This document shows, one piece after another, positions 16,126 to 25,530 of a stretch of DNA of 46,427 nucleotides. Below the pieces are notes generated by a model, which was given only the letters and a program-made list of their open reading frames with translations, searched no databases and was not told the origin of the DNA. The stretch covers positions 1-46,427 of the forward strand of contig JAOQAO010000171.1 in NCBI GenBank assembly GCA_025963485.1, written 5' to 3'. This DNA comes from Bacteroidota bacterium (lineage in GTDB: Bacteria > Bacteroidota > Bacteroidia > Chitinophagales > LD1). Every line of letters starts with the position of its first letter. Position 1 is the stretch's first letter. Made by a program: the position numbers and the translations under genes.

Positions 16126-19062
16126 TTAGAAGCCAATATCATCGCCACCCTGCTGGCCGCCCGCTGGCTTTTTCTTCTTAAAGAAAGAAGCATCCATCTT
16201 GCCGAAGCGAAAGCTCACACCGAGCTTGGCAAAGCGCTGGTCCCTCCTTCTCGCCGAGTCCTGAGTAAAACCGGGTATATATCCGGCACCCATATTGTCA
16301 GTAGCCTGATAGATCTGAGTACCATTTGTCCGTGAGTTGAGCACATCGCTCACTGTCAGGTTGATGGTGATAAATCCCATAAAATCCTTGCTAAGCGCCA
16401 GGTCAAAATACCCCATAGGTATGGTCTTGCCCTGAGGCAGGATCTTCGGAGCTTCATACGTGCCATTGGCCTGTAGTGTGAAATCCAGCGGGAATTTATA
16501 GCTCACCATCGCCTTGCCCAACCAGCTCCAGCCCGAGTTGCTGACCTTCACATCACCACTATTTCCTACGATGTTGGTATAGAATACGTTACCTGTGAGT
16601 GTGATGTCGAGCTTTTTGACCGGGTATATTTTCAGTGTATTTTCCCAGCCGCCTGATACGCTATAGTCATTATTATTGTAGGTAATGATTTGGCGCTGTT
16701 GTATATCGTTGATGTCTGTATATACATACGTCGCAATCGGTTGCTGTACATAGCGTCCATATATCGAACTGAGCCAGCTCACCTTGCTGAGGCCGAGGCT
16801 GTAGTTGATCTCTCCCTGATTGATAAATTCCGGCTGCAGGCTTGGATTTCCTCTTTGTATACTCGTAGCAGTACTGGAGAAAACAAACGGCGCGATCTGG
16901 AAAAAGTTAGGCCTGTTTACCTTACGCGCTACATTGAATTGCAGCTCATGCGCCGTACCCCATTTCTGTGAGATATTAAAACTTGGGAACAGCATCTTAG
17001 GGATACTGGCCACATCCGTAGGATATTGGTACGAAAACGAGGAATCACCATTGAGCCTTGATGTGCCTTTGTAGTATACCTGCTCGGCCCTTAGCCCCAG
17101 CTGATAAGAGAAACCTTTGACCTGATGTGTAAATGTGATATAGGCAGCATCCACGAGGTCGTCTATTTTATAATCATTGCTAAGCGCCGGATCAAAATAA
17201 CGCGCACTCGTCACGCCATTGAGCGTAGAGTCGTCATTAACGGTATTATATGAATAAGTCAATTTATAATTGCTCCTGAGGCCGAGTTCTATTTTCATAT
17301 TATCCCTGATCGGCAGCGAGAGGTCCCACTGAGCTGTGATCATATCCGCATGCTGAGCTCCGGCAAATACCTGGTGCCTCGGATCGAAAGCTACGATAGA
17401 CCCCGATGGGTAATAGTTTGTATTGGTATACAGGTAATCGCCTCCACCCTGGCTGTGATTGTACTGTATATCGATGGTATACTCTTTTCCTTCTTTAGGA
17501 TAGGTATGCTTAAAGTTCAGGTCGGTGGTGAAATTCCTGAAGTGGTTCAATTGTGAATTGACCTGTGTGCCGTGCAATAGGGTATCCTGTATATTGCGGG
17601 AGATGTCAATATTGTCTGTCGTATTGAAATTCCCAAACACTGCATTCTCCGATATGCTCAATGTATTCCGGTTATTGATGTAGAAATCAAAGGCTACACG
17701 CGCCACCTGGAATACTCTTTTAAAAGTCGAATTGATATCCTGATTCACATAGTTGTTTGTCGGCTCACTAAAGGCATCCAGATATCTCGTATTGTTATAA
17801 CCGTGTGTCCTGTTGGTCGCGCCATTGACCGTATACATCAGCGACACGCCAAATTTCTTTTGCTTCAGGTTGAGCATTGCAAGGCCATTATAACCCGTGT
17901 TCGTAGCGATATTCGCGTTCACTATACCATTATATCCCGGCTTGCCATTCTTTTTCATTACTACATTGATGATACCGCCAGAGCTGGCTGCCTCAAATTT
18001 CGCCGACGGATTGGTGATCACCTCTACCCGGTCTATCTGATCGGCAGGTATCTGCTCTAGTGTGAGTGTCGTCGGTTTGCCATCTACATACACTTGCGGT
18101 GTATTATTGCGCAGGGTCACATTGCCGCTCGCATCGATAGAGACGCTTGGTATATTTTTCATCACATCGAGACCTGTGCCGCCACGTGCGGATATATCGT
18201 TGCCTACATTAAATACCTTCCTGTCAACCTTGAGTTCCATCGTAGATTTTGTACCTGTCACATCTACTTCTTTGAGCTTGGTGGCATCAGCTGCCATCAC
18301 GAGGTTGCCTACGTCCTGGTCTGTTTTATTTGGAGCTACGACGACTTTCTGGATGATGTCCTTATATCCGACAAAGGTGATCTTAAGATTGTATGCGCCA
18401 AAAGGCAGGTCAGTGAGGGAAAAGTCGCCGTTGTCTTCTGTGAGTTGCCCTCCCACCAGAGAGTCCTTGCCTAGTGTCTTGAGCGCCACTGCTGCATACG
18501 ACACCGGCTTCTTTTGACTGTCTATTACCTTGCCGTATATATGTCCTATCGACATCTTCATTCCACCATACCCTCCTGTACCGCCTTGTGGTGCTCCGCC
18601 ATAGCCGCCCTGCTTCGGTACGCCCTGCTGTCCCGGAGCTGCACCGATGCCGGGATTCACTCTGGATTTATTCAATGAGTCAGGATTGATAGTGGCCCTG
18701 CCTGCGGCATTTTGTGTCATCGGGTGCTGCCTCAGCGAGTCCAGTACCTGCTTGATATGCCTGACTGAATCCTGTGCCTGTTTTCTGGCAGCCGGATCTA
18801 CCGGAAGTGCCGGGGGGCTGGTGCTTATTACCGCAGGCACTTCTTGCCGGGCTGGCGATTGGACTGGTACATCTGTCACCGGATTTACGGTTGCCTTTGG
18901 CACAGATGGATGAACACCCGCATGGCTATTGATAGCCTTGAGTATGGAGTCCGCCTCATGACGGCTATTACTGATACGAAGGGAATCGGCTGCCGATTGC
19001 GCATGTACGGTCAATGCTATCGCCGATATAGAAAGAAGGATAAAAAACCTCAATGTAGACAT
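16126..19062 (-). CDS. TonB-dependent-receptor-like outer-membrane barrel protein
   Basis: This 978-residue protein has a signal peptide (about 1-21), a Pro/Gln/Gly-rich disordered stretch (about 25-165), a carboxypeptidase-regulatory-like domain (HIYGKVIDSQKKPVSYAAVA onward, about 172-260), a plug domain (about 270-385, GTGLDVMKNIPSVSID, PQVYVDGKP and SSGGIINVVMKKN) and a long C-terminal barrel (OMP_b-brl_3 type). The end (KKKPAGGQQGGDDIGF) is an unusual hydrophilic tail after the last strand. Family members are receptors or channels of the outer membrane, but no TonB box is obvious, and no SusD partner lies beside it. Substrate unknown. Confidence 0.92.
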   Translation of the reverse strand: MSTLRFFILLSISAIALTVHAQSAADSLRISNSRHEADSILKAINSHAGVHPSVPKATVNPVTDVPVQSPARQEVPAVISTSPPALPVDPAARKQAQDSVRHIKQVLDSLRQHPMTQNAAGRATINPDSLNKSRVNPGIGAAPGQQGVPKQGGYGGAPQGGTGGYGGMKMSIGHIYGKVIDSQKKPVSYAAVALKTLGKDSLVGGQLTEDNGDFSLTDLPFGAYNLKITFVGYKDIIQKVVVAPNKTDQDVGNLVMAADATKLKEVDVTGTKSTMELKVDRKVFNVGNDISARGGTGLDVMKNIPSVSIDASGNVTLRNNTPQVYVDGKPTTLTLEQIPADQIDRVEVITNPSAKFEAASSGGIINVVMKKNGKPGYNGIVNANIATNTGYNGLAMLNLKQKKFGVSLMYTVNGATNRTHGYNNTRYLDAFSEPTNNYVNQDINSTFKRVFQVARVAFDFYINNRNTLSISENAVFGNFNTTDNIDISRNIQDTLLHGTQVNSQLNHFRNFTTDLNFKHTYPKEGKEYTIDIQYNHSQGGGDYLYTNTNYYPSGSIVAFDPRHQVFAGAQHADMITAQWDLSLPIRDNMKIELGLRSNYKLTYSYNTVNDDSTLNGVTSARYFDPALSNDYKIDDLVDAAYITFTHQVKGFSYQLGLRAEQVYYKGTSRLNGDSSFSYQYPTDVASIPKMLFPSFNISQKWGTAHELQFNVARKVNRPNFFQIAPFVFSSTATSIQRGNPSLQPEFINQGEINYSLGLSKVSWLSSIYGRYVQQPIATYVYTDINDIQQRQIITYNNNDYSVSGGWENTLKIYPVKKLDITLTGNVFYTNIVGNSGDVKVSNSGWSWLGKAMVSYKFPLDFTLQANGTYEAPKILPQGKTIPMGYFDLALSKDFMGFITINLTVSDVLNSRTNGTQIYQATDNMGAGYIPGFTQDSARRRDQRFAKLGVSFRFGKMDASFFKKKKPAGGQQGGDDIGF

Positions 19063-19147
19063 AGAAAAAATTGTGCAGCGAATTTAATCGCTAACTATCA
19101 GTTATTATAGCGATTCGGCGAAACAACCAAAATCGGAGGCATTTATC

Positions 19148-19172
19148 TTAACGCTTTTATAAAATACGTTAA
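19148..19172. terminator. Weak hairpin after rpoN
   Basis: TTAACG (19148-19153) and CGTTAA (19167-19172) form a 6-bp inverted repeat around an AT-rich spacer, 29 bp downstream of the rpoN stop codon. A second short palindrome, AGCGA-ATTTAA-TCGCT, is at 19077-19092, close to the start of the receptor gene at 19062. Neither has a T-run, so a terminator function is tentative. Confidence 0.25.
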
Positions 19173-19200
19173 ATACAGACTATCATAAAATATACGAAGA

Positions 19201-20718
19201 TCACAGTTCCTTTCTAAGCCTTGCTACCGGGAGGTTCAGCTGCTCGCGATATTTGGCTACAGTACGGCGGGCAATATTGTAGCCCTTTTCTATGAGGTAT
19301 TCTGTAAGCTTCTGATCAGACAGCGGATCATTTTTATCCTCTGCACCGATCAGGTCGCTGAGTATTTTTTTGACCTCGCGGGTAGAAACTTCTTCCCCTT
19401 CATCATTGGTCAGCGACTCGGAGAAAAATGATTTGAGCAGCAGCGTACCAAATTCAGTCTGGACGTATTTAGAGTTGGCCACACGGGATATAGTAGATAT
19501 ATCAAGGCCCGTACGCTCGGCCACATCTTTGAGGATCATAGGCCTGAGCTTGGTCTCATCACCGCTGATGAGGTATTCATACTGCAGCTCCATGATGGTC
19601 TGCATGGTCACGATCATCGTATTCTGCCGCTGCTGTATAGCATCTATGAACCACTTCGCAGATTCTATCTTTTGTTTGATAAAGAGGATGGCTTCTTTCT
19701 GGCTTTTTGATTTGATCTTGGCCTTCTTGTAGTCCGAGATCATATCCCGGAAAGTATTGCTGACCCTTAGCTCAGGTGCATTGGCAGAGTTGAGCGACAA
19801 AACGAGCTCACCATTATTATTGGCGATAATGTAATCCGGTATAATAAACTGCTGCGAACTCAGGCCTCCGGAAAAAGCACTTCCCGGTTTAGGATTGAGA
19901 TTTACGATCTCCTCCACTGCCTGCTTCAGGTCATGCGCATCGAGGCCGAGTGAGCGCTCCAGTTTTTCATAATGTTTCTTGGCAAAAGCTTCAAACTGTT
20001 TATCTATGATACGGATCGCATTGTCCGTATGCATAGTAGGGTCATCTTTCCTCCTCAATTGCAACAGCAGGCACTCCTCCAGGCTGCGTGCACCCACTCC
20101 TGCCGGTTCAAATCCCTGGATCAATCCCAGAAGATGGCTCAGCTCTTTCTCATCTGTCATTATATTCTGGGAGAAAGCGAGGTCATCTATGATCGCATCG
20201 AGATCACGGCGCAGGTATCCGTCATCATCTATACTGCCTATGAGGTGTATAGCTATAGCCTTTTCCCTGTCGCTGATGGTGAGCATACCTACCTGCTCTT
20301 CGAGATACTCGTGAAAAGTAGAACTAACCGCTACCGGTATGGACTTGCCCTCATCGTCCGGATCAGAAAATTCATTAGGATCTTTCGTTTTATAGTCTGC
20401 TACCCCTTCATCCGATTCATCATAGAACTCGGACATGTCTACATCATCCGATTTATTGATCTCTTCTACTTCAGCAGGTTCAGCGTCGAAATCATCATTG
20501 GGCTCAGGAGTTTCTACCAGAGGTTCAGGTTCATTTTCGTCCTGTTGAGTGAACTCCTCATCCTCTTCTGTGGTCACCTCGAGGGCAGGGTTGACCTCTA
20601 TTTCCTCTTTGATACGCTGATCGAGTTGGGCTGTAGGGATTTGCAGCAGTTTCATCAGTTGAATCTGCTGGGGCGAAAGCTTCTGGAGTAGTTTGTGACT
20701 TAGATTTTGATTGAGCAT
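19201..20718 (-). CDS. rpoN: RNA polymerase sigma-54 factor
   Basis: This 505-residue sigma-54 has its normal architecture: an N-terminal activator-interacting region rich in Gln and Leu (LSPQQIQLMKLLQIPTAQL), an acidic region II (about 50-135), the core-binding domain and a C-terminal DNA-binding domain with a helix-turn-helix and the RpoN box ARRTVAKYRE at residues 483-492. It directs transcription from -24/-12 promoters and needs AAA+ activators, none of which is in this window. An exact TAnnTTTG box (20738-20745, reverse strand) sits 20 bp before the start. Confidence 0.96.
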   Translation of the reverse strand: MLNQNLSHKLLQKLSPQQIQLMKLLQIPTAQLDQRIKEEIEVNPALEVTTEEDEEFTQQDENEPEPLVETPEPNDDFDAEPAEVEEINKSDDVDMSEFYDESDEGVADYKTKDPNEFSDPDDEGKSIPVAVSSTFHEYLEEQVGMLTISDREKAIAIHLIGSIDDDGYLRRDLDAIIDDLAFSQNIMTDEKELSHLLGLIQGFEPAGVGARSLEECLLLQLRRKDDPTMHTDNAIRIIDKQFEAFAKKHYEKLERSLGLDAHDLKQAVEEIVNLNPKPGSAFSGGLSSQQFIIPDYIIANNNGELVLSLNSANAPELRVSNTFRDMISDYKKAKIKSKSQKEAILFIKQKIESAKWFIDAIQQRQNTMIVTMQTIMELQYEYLISGDETKLRPMILKDVAERTGLDISTISRVANSKYVQTEFGTLLLKSFFSESLTNDEGEEVSTREVKKILSDLIGAEDKNDPLSDQKLTEYLIEKGYNIARRTVAKYREQLNLPVARLRKEL

Positions 20719-20737
20719 AGTATAAAGGTGCTACAAC

Positions 20738-20745
20738 CAAAGTTA
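20738..20745 (-). promoter_or_regulatory. Candidate -7 promoter box for rpoN
   Basis: The reverse strand reads TAACTTTG, an exact match to the Bacteroidota TAnnTTTG -7 consensus, 20 bp before the rpoN ATG. No clear TTTG/TTG -33 element is present at the usual spacing, so support is limited. Confidence 0.3.
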
Positions 20746-20903
20746 ATAAAAAGTAGATAAGTGCAGGAATTTATACAGCAAAAATTGTACCGAACGCTTT
20801 CACCTTGATTTTCGCAGGGGTCGCCGACCTTTTTTGTTCTATATAACCTCCTCCTCTCATCCATACGAAGTACAGTTTTAAAGTATTTCCATTATTTTGC
20901 GTC

Positions 20904-22445
20904 ATGATCTTTTTCAGGAAAACATTGCCTGTCCTGTTTTTGGCCTTTCTGCTGTCCGTCGCGGTCCGTGTGCCTGAGCTGGGCCGCCCTTTGTCCAAGC
21001 ATCATGAATTCTGTACCGCTGTCTCCCTCCGGATCCTCCAGATATGGTATGACAATGGCATCAGCAAATATGACTATGAGCCCGTCATGACCTATGGCCT
21101 TCCTGCTGACAAATTTATCAATAACGATGCGAACGCCAGTGGCAAGATGCTGGATGAGGCAGGCAATTACTATTATGTATCGCATCCTCCCTTTGCCTAT
21201 TATTTCCCGTACGCAATTTTTAAGCTGCTTCATATCAGGCCCAATGTCCTTTACTTGCAAATATTAAACCTGCTTTTCCATTTCCTCACGGCTGTCTTTG
21301 TCTATTTCACAGTTTGTCTCCTGAGCTTCAATCGGGCACGCAGCTATCTCCACTTTCCTTCTTTCGTAGCCTACTCAGTATACCTGTTCCTCCCCGCTAC
21401 ATTGTGGTTTCAGGGCAATGTATATATGAGCGATATGGCCGTGCACCTGCCATTTGTGATCGGCGTCTATACCGTGCTCAAAATGGTCCTCCGCCAGAAA
21501 TTCTATGTGCCCAAATATATTTTCCTGTATGCAGCGATCCTGTTTGTCATGATATATACTTCTTGGCTTGGGGTCTTCCTTGCGTTTGGGGTACTGGCTT
21601 ATAGCCTGCTACATGTCCGCGATATCAAGGGTTTCCGTGTATTGATCTGGATAACCGTGATCGTGTCTTTCTTTACGCTCAATCTTATTACCTATCAGTA
21701 TGCCATCATCGCCGGACAGGAAGCTTATCTCCATGAGATCATAAACCGCTATCTGATGCGCGGTAGTGTGGGAGTACGTCATCAGGGATTCCTGCATTTC
21801 GTCCTCTCCTACTTCCTGCTTTTCAAAGATCTCCTATACAACTACCTGGTCAACTATTTACCCGTTTACCTGCTCATTGGCGGCTTCGTATGGGTCGGCG
21901 TCACCAAGGCTAAACTGAAGATAGTCTTCTCTGAGAATGGCTACCGTTTTATCTGGCTTTCGATCTTGCCGGTGGTATTGATGCACCTGTTCTTCCTCAA
22001 TTACTCCTCGCATGATTTTACCGTTTTGTATGCTTCCCTTTTCTTTAGCGTCTTGCTGGGCATCCTGTACGACAAGGTCAAAAAGTCCGGCGTCTTTTCA
22101 GATAGAGCCATCAATGGCCTCGTGCTGCTGACCATTGTGATACTGATCGGCCAGTTTTATGTGATCAATCTTCCCGGCAACAAGTCGATCACCGGAGCGC
22201 AATATGACCGCGAGATGAAGATCGGCAAGGCGATCAAAACACAGGCAGGGAATGACGAGGTCGTTTTCATGTCATCTAAACCAACACCCCAGATGGTCCT
22301 CTATGCGGGACGCAATATCAAAGAGGTGAGATCAAAAGAAGAGGCATCAGCATTTTTAAAAGAAAGGAAAATGACAAAAGGTGCTTATTTTGACCTTCCG
22401 TCAGGCAATGATCAACTAACAAAACAAACCATCTCTATACCATAA
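20904..22445 (+). CDS. GT-C type integral membrane glycosyltransferase-like protein
   Basis: This 513-residue protein has about 10-11 membrane segments. After the first segment comes a loop with RVPELGRPLSKHHEF, where the acidic residue fits the catalytic position of dolichyl-phosphate-mannose or arabinosyl transferase families (GT39/GT83-like), followed by a YYVSHPPFAYYFPYAI segment typical of such loops. The C-terminal about 80 residues are soluble. Proteins of this type move a sugar from a polyprenyl carrier onto lipids or proteins at the periplasmic face. The next gene begins 21 bp downstream, so it probably leads a five-gene operon reaching to 27062. Confidence 0.75.
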   Translation: MIFFRKTLPVLFLAFLLSVAVRVPELGRPLSKHHEFCTAVSLRILQIWYDNGISKYDYEPVMTYGLPADKFINNDANASGKMLDEAGNYYYVSHPPFAYYFPYAIFKLLHIRPNVLYLQILNLLFHFLTAVFVYFTVCLLSFNRARSYLHFPSFVAYSVYLFLPATLWFQGNVYMSDMAVHLPFVIGVYTVLKMVLRQKFYVPKYIFLYAAILFVMIYTSWLGVFLAFGVLAYSLLHVRDIKGFRVLIWITVIVSFFTLNLITYQYAIIAGQEAYLHEIINRYLMRGSVGVRHQGFLHFVLSYFLLFKDLLYNYLVNYLPVYLLIGGFVWVGVTKAKLKIVFSENGYRFIWLSILPVVLMHLFFLNYSSHDFTVLYASLFFSVLLGILYDKVKKSGVFSDRAINGLVLLTIVILIGQFYVINLPGNKSITGAQYDREMKIGKAIKTQAGNDEVVFMSSKPTPQMVLYAGRNIKEVRSKEEASAFLKERKMTKGAYFDLPSGNDQLTKQTISIP

Positions 22446-22465
22446 CTTATACCAAAAATCAGGAA

Positions 22466-23419
22466 ATGAGTACACACACTATACCCGTCGTCGACCTTAG
22501 CAGATTTACCACAGGTGACGACCGCAGCAAACAGCAATTCGTGGAAGAGCTGGGAAAGGCATTTGAAGATGTCGGCTTCGTATCTGTCAAAAACCACGGC
22601 GTATCACAGGAGCTCGTCGATAGCTATTATAAAGCGATTCAAAACTTCTTTAGCCTACCCACAGAGGCCAAAAGGAAATATGAAGTCCCCGGCCTGGCAG
22701 GCCAGCGCGGTTATACATCTTTTGGCAAAGAGCAGGCCAAGGGTTTTGACTCTCCGGACCTTAAAGAATTCTGGCAGATGGGCCAGACCGTAGAGGACGG
22801 CGACCCGATCAAAGCAGAATATCCTGACAACGTCTCAGTGAAAGACATAGCTGGATTTGACGAACAAGGCAGGGAACTGTATAAATCATTTGAAAAATGC
22901 GGCATCGAGTTGCTTCGGGCTATCGCTATCCACCTCGGCATTGGTGAGTTTTATTTTGACAAATACGTGCATAACGGCAACTCTATCCTCCGCGCCATCC
23001 ATTATCCGCCTATCACACAGGAGCCTAAGAATGCGATCCGCGCAGAGCAGCATGAAGATATTAATCTGATCACGTTGCTCGTCGGCGCATCGGCAGAGGG
23101 CCTCCAGCTATTGAGCAAGCAGGATGAGTGGCTGGATATCACAGCGCCCGAGGGCTGCTTCGTGGTCAATGTCGGCGATATGCTCCAGCGCCTGACCAAT
23201 AACCGGCTGAAGTCCACCACGCACCGTGTCGTCAATCCTCCCCGCGAGAAATGGAGCAATCCGCGCTTTTCCATACCTTTCTTTACTCACCCTAAAGGCA
23301 GTATGCCCCTGGACTGCCTGAACAGCTGCGTAGACGACAGGCATCCATGCGCGTACGAGCCTATTACCGCCGGCGAGTACCTAGATGAGAGGCTGAGGGA
23401 GATCGGTCTCAAGAAATAA
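22466..23419 (+). CDS. 2-oxoglutarate/Fe(II)-dependent oxygenase (isopenicillin N synthase family)
   Basis: This 317-residue cytoplasmic enzyme has the non-heme iron triad H196-x-D198 (EQHEDINLITLL) and H253 (TTHRVV), with R267-x-S269 (NPRFSIPFF) for binding the 2-oxoglutarate carboxylate. The N-terminal DIOX_N part (IPVVDLSRF, FVSVKNHGV, FFSLPTEAKRKY) is intact. Typical family members hydroxylate or desaturate small molecules; the substrate here cannot be inferred. It lies between the GT-C protein and the protease gene (17-bp gap). Confidence 0.92.
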   Translation: MSTHTIPVVDLSRFTTGDDRSKQQFVEELGKAFEDVGFVSVKNHGVSQELVDSYYKAIQNFFSLPTEAKRKYEVPGLAGQRGYTSFGKEQAKGFDSPDLKEFWQMGQTVEDGDPIKAEYPDNVSVKDIAGFDEQGRELYKSFEKCGIELLRAIAIHLGIGEFYFDKYVHNGNSILRAIHYPPITQEPKNAIRAEQHEDINLITLLVGASAEGLQLLSKQDEWLDITAPEGCFVVNVGDMLQRLTNNRLKSTTHRVVNPPREKWSNPRFSIPFFTHPKGSMPLDCLNSCVDDRHPCAYEPITAGEYLDERLREIGLKK

Positions 23420-23436
23420 ACCTGTCCGCACCTACT

Positions 23437-25527
23437 ATGAAACGCTTACTTATTTTCGCAGGTCTATACCTGATGTGCTATGCTGTATCAGCCCAGCACA
23501 CACGGCTCATGAATGACCCTGCGCCAAAGGTCGTCCGCATGATGGAGCTATATCATTGCTCCCCTCTGGACAAAAATACGCTACACAAAAGGATCTTGGA
23601 AAATCTGCTCAGGGAACTCGATCAGAACAGGTTTTTCTTTACCCGCACGGATGCTGATACCATACTGCATGCGACTAAACTCCTGGATGATGAACTCGCC
23701 GGCCGCAACTCTGACTTTCTGAATATGGTCATGACGATGTATAAAAAACGCGCGGCAAGGACAGATAGCATGGTATCGTCCATCCTGCGAAAGCCACTCG
23801 ATCTCACTATCAGGGAAAGTGCCATCCCCATGGATACCACCTACGCTGAAAATATTGAGACCCTAAAAAGCAAGCTGACTATATCCATGAAGTTCTCATG
23901 CCTATATCAGCTATCCGCTATGGCCGCTACAGACTCGACTGCCACAGCTGCTTCTATCATGAAGCGCGAACCTCAGGCGAGGCAAAAAGTGCTGCTCTCC
24001 ACACAGCGCAGGATCAGGAGAGTCGTATCGCATCCTGCAGACTATGAAGCGTCGATCATAAATGACCTGTCTGATGCCATATGCAAATCCTATGATCCGC
24101 ATAGTGAATTTTTCACAGAAAATGCCCGTGAGAATTATGTCGGGGCAGTGACAGGCCAGTCCTTTGACTATGGCTTTTCTGTCGATGACAATGAGCAGGA
24201 CGAAGTCATCATCGCCCATATGGCTCCCGGCGGTCCGGCCTGGCGAAGTGGTATACTCAATAAAGGCGACGTGCTCACGGCTATACGCTGGGGCACGGAC
24301 CCGGCCATAGCCCTGATGGACGAGGATGCCGAGGATATAGAAAAAATGATCGCGGCAAAAAAAGAAAATAAAATAGAGCTGACTGTGCGCAAGGCCGACG
24401 GCACTGTCAAGGTGGTCCAGCTACAGAAGGCCAAGGTAGCAGATGAAGAAAACTTCGTCCGCAGCTATATTTTGGATGGAAATACCCGGCTAGGCTATAT
24501 CATCCTGCCGGGATTCTACTCCGAGTGGGAGAGCAAAACCGGTAAGAACTGCGCTGATGATGTAGCCCGCGAAGTAGTAAAACTAAAAAAAGAAAATGTA
24601 CAAGGGGTCATCATAGACATGCGTTACAATGGCGGCGGCTCGATGGAAGAGGCTATGGCGCTCGCCGGCATCTTTATCGATGAGGGAGTGCTGGCGCTGA
24701 CCAAAGAAAATACACAAAAAGTCCATGGAGTCCGCGATCCAAATAGGGGTACCATATATGATGGTCCGCTGCTGGTCATGGTCAATCGGGTTAGTGCTTC
24801 AGCCTCAGAGATGGTGGCGGGCGCATTACAGGATTATCACCGCGCATTCATTGTGGGCACACCCACGTTTGGCAAGGCCTCTATGCAGGTAGTTCTCCCT
24901 GTCGATACCGATATCACTCCTGAGAATGCCACCGAGGCACGCCTCAAGGCCGGGACCGAATTTGTAAAAGTAAGCGAAGGGAGGTTCTATAGAGTGACGG
25001 GGACGACGCATCAGCTGACCGGTGTGCAGCCCGATATACATCTGCCCGATGTGACAGAGGTATCAGAGTATGGAGAATCATATTTGCACTATCCACTCCC
25101 TCCCGACAGCGTAAAGAAAGCTACATACTTCACTCCGCTTCCGGCATTACCCATAGCAGACCTCGCACGCCAAAGCCGTGAGCGCATAACTGCCAATCCT
25201 GCCTATAACATGGTAGACTCGTTTTCGGCCTTTCTCGCGCATACACGCCAGGCATTCAGATCGCCTGTCTCCCTGTATGCGGAGGACTATCTGGCCATGA
25301 TGAAAAAGTACAGGAGGGAAACCAGAGCCATGGAAACGCAGGTGGAAAAAACGGCGGCGGCGGCCCAGTACAAAACGGAGAACCTGCCAGCAGATGCTGC
25401 GAGAATCAAAATAGATACAGAGGACAAAGCCGAGCTCAAAAAAACGATGGACAACATCAACAAGGATATATACATACAGGAATGTTTTTTTATTATTGCA
25501 GACTATTTAAAAACCTTAAAAAAATGA
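23437..25527 (+). CDS. prc: Carboxy-terminal processing protease, Prc/Tsp type (S41)
   Basis: This 696-residue periplasmic protease matches the size of E. coli Prc. It has a signal peptide (about 1-19), an N-terminal helical domain, a PDZ domain (about 245-330), and the S41 protease domain with MRYNGGGSMEEAM, the catalytic S455 in S-A-S-A-S-E-M and K480 in TFGKASMQ. The 25-residue Ser-Lys spacing equals that of E. coli Prc. A C-terminal helical domain completes it. It degrades or trims proteins from exposed C-termini. The next gene starts 3 bp after its stop codon and encodes a secreted helical protein, perhaps a substrate or adaptor (inference). Confidence 0.94.
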   Translation: MKRLLIFAGLYLMCYAVSAQHTRLMNDPAPKVVRMMELYHCSPLDKNTLHKRILENLLRELDQNRFFFTRTDADTILHATKLLDDELAGRNSDFLNMVMTMYKKRAARTDSMVSSILRKPLDLTIRESAIPMDTTYAENIETLKSKLTISMKFSCLYQLSAMAATDSTATAASIMKREPQARQKVLLSTQRRIRRVVSHPADYEASIINDLSDAICKSYDPHSEFFTENARENYVGAVTGQSFDYGFSVDDNEQDEVIIAHMAPGGPAWRSGILNKGDVLTAIRWGTDPAIALMDEDAEDIEKMIAAKKENKIELTVRKADGTVKVVQLQKAKVADEENFVRSYILDGNTRLGYIILPGFYSEWESKTGKNCADDVAREVVKLKKENVQGVIIDMRYNGGGSMEEAMALAGIFIDEGVLALTKENTQKVHGVRDPNRGTIYDGPLLVMVNRVSASASEMVAGALQDYHRAFIVGTPTFGKASMQVVLPVDTDITPENATEARLKAGTEFVKVSEGRFYRVTGTTHQLTGVQPDIHLPDVTEVSEYGESYLHYPLPPDSVKKATYFTPLPALPIADLARQSRERITANPAYNMVDSFSAFLAHTRQAFRSPVSLYAEDYLAMMKKYRRETRAMETQVEKTAAAAQYKTENLPADAARIKIDTEDKAELKKTMDNINKDIYIQECFFIIADYLKTLKK

Positions 25528-25530
25528 GCT

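Noticed and set aside
19972-20691. Antisense frame over rpoN
   Set aside because: rpoN is unmistakable on the other strand; the antisense product has aromatic-rich random composition.
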